Part shown: positions 60,691-64,000 of the stretch, in pieces
Position numbering within the stretch: the first letter of the stretch is position 1
How the letters are laid out: the number at the start of each line of letters is the position of its first letter
Source of the DNA: Accumulibacter sp.
GTDB lineage: Bacteria; Pseudomonadota; Gammaproteobacteria; Burkholderiales; Rhodocyclaceae
Reading direction: 5' to 3'
DNA: 64,000 nt
Assembly: GCA_024235715.1 (NCBI GenBank)
Contig: JACKLW010000011.1
Coordinates: 89,465 to 153,464 of the forward strand
The notes under the pieces: generated by a model
What the model was told of the DNA's origin: nothing
Database searches by the model: none
What the model saw: the letters and a program-made list of their open reading frames with translations, nothing else
Translations under genes and position numbers: made by a program

Positions 60691-61704
60691 TCAATGTCGG
60701 ATGCAGACCTTCCCGAAGTGGGCGCCGCTCTTTAGGTAGGCCATTGCCTGCTTGAGCTCTTCGAAAGCGAAGACGCGGTCTACCACCGGCTGCAGCCGGT
60801 GCTGGTCGATGGCGCGCAACATTGCTTCGAAACCGTCGCGGTGACCGACGGTAATGCCCTGCAGACGAACCAGCCGGGTGACGACCAGTCCCAGCGGCGC
60901 CGCCAGGCTCGCACCCGACAGCACCCCGATCATCGACAGCGTCCCGCCAGGGCGTATGCAGCGCAGTGACTGCGGCAGCGTCTTCTCGCCGCCAAGCTCG
61001 ACGATGTGATCGAAACCACGGCCGCCGGTCAGCGCCCGTGCCGGCTTCGCCCATTCGGGAGTCGTCGAATAGTTGATGCCGGCGTCCGCCCCGAGTGCCC
61101 TGGCGCGTGCCAGCTTGGCATCGCTCGACGAAATGACCGTCACATGAGCGCCGAGCAGTTTGGCGAACTGCAGCGCGAAGAGAGCCACGCCGCCGGTTCC
61201 CTGCACCAGCACGCGCGACCCCGGCCCAAGCGTGTCGTAGGTGACGACCGCGCTCCATGCAGTAAGCGCCGCACAGGGCAGCGTCGCCGCCTCTTCGTCG
61301 CCGAGATGCGCCGGCAGGCGGACGACACCGCTTTCGGGCAGGCACACCAGATCGGCCATCATGCCGTCGACCGGCCCGCCGAGCGTCTGCGTGAGCCGCT
61401 CGAGATCAGGAGCGCCGGCGAGCCAGCCCTGGTGGAAGCATGGGCACACGCGATCGCCGAGCTGCACGCGCGTCACGTCCGCACCGACCTCGACGACTTC
61501 GCCGACGCCGTCGGAAACCGGAATCAGCGGCAGTACACCGGTGAATGATCCGTAGCCGCGATCGGGCACGACCAGATCGCGGTAGTTCAGCGAGGCGGCT
61601 CGCATGCGGAGCAGCACCTGTCCCGGGCCAGGCTGCGGGTCGGGACGACTGGCGAGCTGCAGATGCTCCATGCCCCAGTCATCCTGGATCTGAAAGACTC
61701 TCAC
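60691..61704 (-). CDS. MDR-family NAD(P)-dependent alcohol dehydrogenase/quinone oxidoreductase
   Basis: A 337-residue medium-chain dehydrogenase. It has SLNYRDL near 38-44 in place of the catalytic zinc cysteine region, DGVGEVVEVGADV and the Rossmann motif VLVQGTGGVALFALQFAK near 164-181. Further motifs are GADAGINY and GHRDGFEAML. Absence of obvious zinc ligands suggests a zinc-independent reductase. Substrate unknown; it stands alone on the minus strand. Confidence 0.87.
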   Translation of the reverse strand: MRVFQIQDDWGMEHLQLASRPDPQPGPGQVLLRMRAASLNYRDLVVPDRGYGSFTGVLPLIPVSDGVGEVVEVGADVTRVQLGDRVCPCFHQGWLAGAPDLERLTQTLGGPVDGMMADLVCLPESGVVRLPAHLGDEEAATLPCAALTAWSAVVTYDTLGPGSRVLVQGTGGVALFALQFAKLLGAHVTVISSSDAKLARARALGADAGINYSTTPEWAKPARALTGGRGFDHIVELGGEKTLPQSLRCIRPGGTLSMIGVLSGASLAAPLGLVVTRLVRLQGITVGHRDGFEAMLRAIDQHRLQPVVDRVFAFEELKQAMAYLKSGAHFGKVCIRH

Positions 61705-62015
61705 GGCGCCGGCCCTCCTGGTTTCGTTGCGTGGGTGATTGCAGTTTCCGTTGGCTCATCGCAAAATCGGTGCGCAAGCGTCGCTGGCGGCTCGGTACGC
61801 GGCCGCCCTTCTGCGCAGCCGTCGCGAGACGCATCGTCACGGAGGGGGCGCTTCAGGCGACTGGCTCGGAGGAGTATATATTGGCTCCGTCGGGAGTGCT
61901 CGATCTCGCGATCAGCCTCCGGCAGATCGGAGGCTCACAGGGAGCTGCGCGGTGAAGAACCGCCGGCATCGACACGCTATCATTGGTGCCAACGCTTGAC
62001 CCAGGAAATGCCGTC
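61705..62015. other. Divergent intergenic region, no gene recognised
   Basis: 311 bases between the dehydrogenase and the M23 peptidase. A short AT patch, GTATATATTGG near 61875-61885, could be promoter-like. No gene or RNA is supported. Confidence 0.45.
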
Positions 62016-62948
62016 GTGAAGCCCGCCCTGTTTGTCTGTTTGCTGTTGTTCCACAGCCTGCGCCTGTCTGCGGGTCAGCTGCAGAACTACCCGTTCGTTG
62101 TGGAAACAGTGAAAGAAGGTGCTGGCCAGCGCGTCGTCGCGCGTAATAATGGCCCGGCGCCAGTATCGGTGATGGTTGCGCTCACAGCTTCGCGCAACAT
62201 CAGCACGGACCGGCCCTTCCCCGTCCAGGCCGTCGTTCCGCCCGGTGCCCGGAGCCTGCAGCTGGCACGGATTCGGCCGGAGACAGCCGGCGCTGCCTAC
62301 TCCTTTCGCACCCGCTCCTCGTGGCTGCTCGGCGATTTCAACGCCCGACAGAGCCCCGCAGCCATCTATCGCTTGCCGTACCCGGACGGGCTGGCGTTCC
62401 ACATCGGTCAGGCTGCCGGTGGTCCCCTGATCAGTCACAAGACGCCGGACAGCCAGTACGCGGTGGATATCGGTATGCCGGAGGGCACGCCGGTGGTCGC
62501 TGCGCGCGATGGTTTGGTGATCGATACCGAAGCCAACCAGATCCGTGGCGGGCGAAGCCCGGAGTTGATGGGCAAGGCCAACGCCGTGCGCATACAGCAC
62601 CGCGACGGAACCATCGCCGTCTATGCACACCTGGCGCATGGCGGCGTGCTCGTGCGTCGGGGACAACGAGTCAAGGTCGGGATGCGCATCGGGCTGTCGG
62701 GGTCCACCGGCTACTCGTCGGGGCCGCATCTGCACTTCGCCGTACAGACCGTACTGCGGTCGGGGGATCGCCTGACGATGCTCTCCTTGCCCTTCAGGTT
62801 CTACGTGGGCAGTCCGCCTGCGGTTTTTGCGCCCCGAGCAGGAATGTTCGTCACCGCGCAATATGTTTCCCCGGGGCGGATTCCCAGCGCTGTGCCGGCA
62901 GGCGGCAAAGCGCTCACGCACCGTCCGGGCGCGGGGAGTTCCAGGTAG
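62016..62948 (+). CDS. Secreted M23-family (LytM) peptidase
   Basis: A 310-residue protein from GTG 62016 (KPALFVCLLLFHSLRLSAG signal peptide) behind AGGAAA. The M23 domain spans about 150-270: YAVDIGMPEGTPVVAARDG carries the metal-binding Asp, then VYAHLAHGGVLVRRG, GLSGSTGYSSGPHLHFAV with the HxH ligand pair. It likely cleaves or recognises peptidoglycan cross-links. The preceding His in LISHKTPDSQY would complete the site, as in this subfamily. It is not operonic with neighbours. Confidence 0.87.
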   Translation: MKPALFVCLLLFHSLRLSAGQLQNYPFVVETVKEGAGQRVVARNNGPAPVSVMVALTASRNISTDRPFPVQAVVPPGARSLQLARIRPETAGAAYSFRTRSSWLLGDFNARQSPAAIYRLPYPDGLAFHIGQAAGGPLISHKTPDSQYAVDIGMPEGTPVVAARDGLVIDTEANQIRGGRSPELMGKANAVRIQHRDGTIAVYAHLAHGGVLVRRGQRVKVGMRIGLSGSTGYSSGPHLHFAVQTVLRSGDRLTMLSLPFRFYVGSPPAVFAPRAGMFVTAQYVSPGRIPSAVPAGGKALTHRPGAGSSR

Positions 62949-63528
62949 CAGCAAGCCCCCCTCTTACCCAGTTCCTCCGTTGCGCGGGTGGCGCCGAGCA
63001 GGGCGTAAACGACCGCGACGTCGCATCCTGAGGCGGCTGTGCTCAGGACATGAGTTCCACGGCCCACGAAACGCAAACGTCTCTGCGCCCTTGATTGGCG
63101 AATGCGCGCGGCGCCAGTCTACGCCGACATGGTCGGGGAATCGCTGTAGCGCAGGCATCGCGGGCGCACTCGTCACGAGTCTCCCGGCGGGTGTTGATTT
63201 CCGGCGATCCTGTTCCACTGTCGGAAAACTTTACACCGTGGCGCGCAGTTACTTGCTTGGTGCGACTGGGGTCTCCGCCGTCCGGTGTCGGCAAGTCTCT
63301 GATTGAATGTTGTATAAATGGGAAACGCTGCCGTCGATGTATGCTGCCCGGCATGTCGCGCCTTGTTTCACCGGTCAAGCATGGTGTTGGTTCGCCATTG
63401 ATATTGCGAATAAGAATCAACGTGTTGGAAATCAGGGCACAGCTATTGCTTGTCCGTTCAACTTGTGCCCGTGTGGAGACCGGGCACGAAATGCATGACC
63501 AACCAACCTTTTGAACGGAGGAACACTG
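62949..63528. other. Upstream region of interrupted secreted-protein gene
   Basis: 580 bases without a recognised gene. The right half (63300-63480) is markedly AT-richer than the rest of the window and holds a near-consensus sigma-54 promoter at 63435-63450. An activator-binding site would be expected roughly 80-150 bases upstream of it, but I cannot assign one. Confidence 0.55.
63435..63450 (+). promoter_or_regulatory. Sigma-54 (RpoN) promoter
   Basis: GGGCACAGCTATTGCT matches the -24/-12 consensus TGGCACRNNNNTTGCW at every defined position except the first; GG and GC are correctly 12 bases apart. It lies 79 bases upstream of the ATG at 63529. Sigma-54 control is known for PEP-CTERM protein genes in floc-forming Rhodocyclales, which fits the downstream gene. 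Confidence 0.7.
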
Positions 63529-64000
63529 ATGCGACGCCTTGTGTTGCTTCCCTTGACGATCTGCACCCTGGCCGGTGTACCTGCTCATGCGGTGCCAACG
63601 ACGGTCAACTAAAACGTGGACTTCTCTTCTCCAAGCCAGAGTTTCTGGGGCCCAGGCAAGAGCGCGGCAAGCTTTGGCATCGACCAGTTCCTCCTCGGCA
63701 ACTCCACTTTCGGCCTGCGCTTCGAGACCGGTGCCAGCACCGGAACCGTCAAGTCGAACTACAACAGCAGGATCACGGTCGCCTACGACAACGAGGCGCA
63801 AGCTGGGCCAGTCAGCTTGTTGCTCGGCTTCCAGGGAGACAGCAACGGCGGCCACTTCGACACGAGCTTTGGCGCATTCGTCGACGTCACCGCCTATTTC
63901 CCGGTGATTGGTGGCGTGACCGTGACGAATCCCAATTACAGCTTGCAGACAAGCCGTACCTACACGCCTTCGCCGCCGGACAGCGTCTCGGACAGCGATT
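63529..64000 (+). pseudogene. Secreted protein gene interrupted by in-frame TAA (runs off window)
   Basis: A well-formed start: ATG 63529, six bases after GGAGGA. It encodes a signal peptide (MRRLVLLPLTICTLAGVPAHA) and then VPTTVN before a TAA at 63610-63612. The same frame continues open after the stop to the window end, 129 codons without another stop, reading NVDFSSPSQSFWGPGKSAAS, FGIDQFLLGNSTFGLRFETG and so on, a sequence rich in Gly/Ser/Thr like secreted or PEP-CTERM surface proteins. The C-terminus is outside the window, so no sorting signal can be seen. It is either a nonsense pseudogene, a programmed readthrough, or a sequencing error. Confidence 0.7.

Noticed and set aside
63481-63495. 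Second possible sigma-54 site GGGCACGAAATGCAT
   Set aside because: GG and GC are only 10 bases apart; sigma-54 promoters need about 12.

Overview
The window is high-GC, gene-dense chromosome of a betaproteobacterium. It starts at the replication-initiation locus (gyrB-dnaN-dnaA running left, rpmH-rnpA-yidD-yidC-mnmE running right). It continues through mnmG-rsmG-parA-parB and the complete F-type ATP synthase operon atpIBEFHAGDC. The gene order, the ubiE-Tim44-ubiJ cluster, the fused isobutyryl-CoA mutase, the c-di-GMP (PilZ) proteins and a PEP-CTERM-like secreted protein behind a sigma-54 promoter all fit the Rhodocyclales. A relative of Candidatus Accumulibacter is my best guess, but that is inference without a database search.

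Layout. 1-3.4 kb: gyrB 5' end, dnaN, dnaA and two candidate origin segments flanking dnaA. 3.4-7.2 kb: rpmH, rnpA, yidD, yidC, mnmE. 7.3-18.1 kb: a block sitting between mnmE and mnmG, holding a trans-aconitate methyltransferase, a TSUP permease, a five-component branched-chain amino-acid-type ABC importer (two of the components fused), a receiver-TPR response regulator, and ahpC-ahpF with a clear OxyR-type operator. 18.4-29.8 kb: mnmG, rsmG, parA, parB and the ATP synthase operon, closed by a strong bidirectional terminator.

29.8-38 kb (mostly minus strand): ubiJ, a Tim44-domain protein, ubiE and a DUF971 protein (ubiquinone biosynthesis neighbourhood); a HIT hydrolase translationally coupled to a large protein of unknown function; and two tandem CNNM/CBS (CorC-like) membrane proteins. 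38.6-43.2 kb: UspA, a Na/phosphate cotransporter with a PhoU-like tail, tsaD, plsY and folB. 43.6-47.7 kb: an outer-membrane beta-barrel-like protein, an M1-type metallopeptidase and a ChaN-PDZ protein. 47.9-52.9 kb: a molybdopterin oxidoreductase overlapping truC, a CapA-type phosphoesterase-like protein, a small secreted protein and an OmpA-like lipoprotein.

53-62.9 kb: an acyl-CoA transferase and a three-domain isobutyryl-CoA mutase (IcmF), with a divergent AraC-type regulator; a FeeM-like acyltransferase fused to PilZ; an MDR dehydrogenase; and an M23 peptidase. The window ends in a secreted-protein gene preceded by a near-consensus sigma-54 promoter. It is interrupted by an in-frame TAA 27 codons after the start, yet stays open to the window edge.

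No rRNA, tRNA, CRISPR array, insertion sequence or prophage was recognised. The most rewarding places to look are the interrupted sigma-54-controlled gene (63.4-64 kb), the FeeM-PilZ fusion (59-60.4 kb), the candidate bipartite origin (1.4-3.3 kb) and the OxyR operator at ahpC (18.1 kb).
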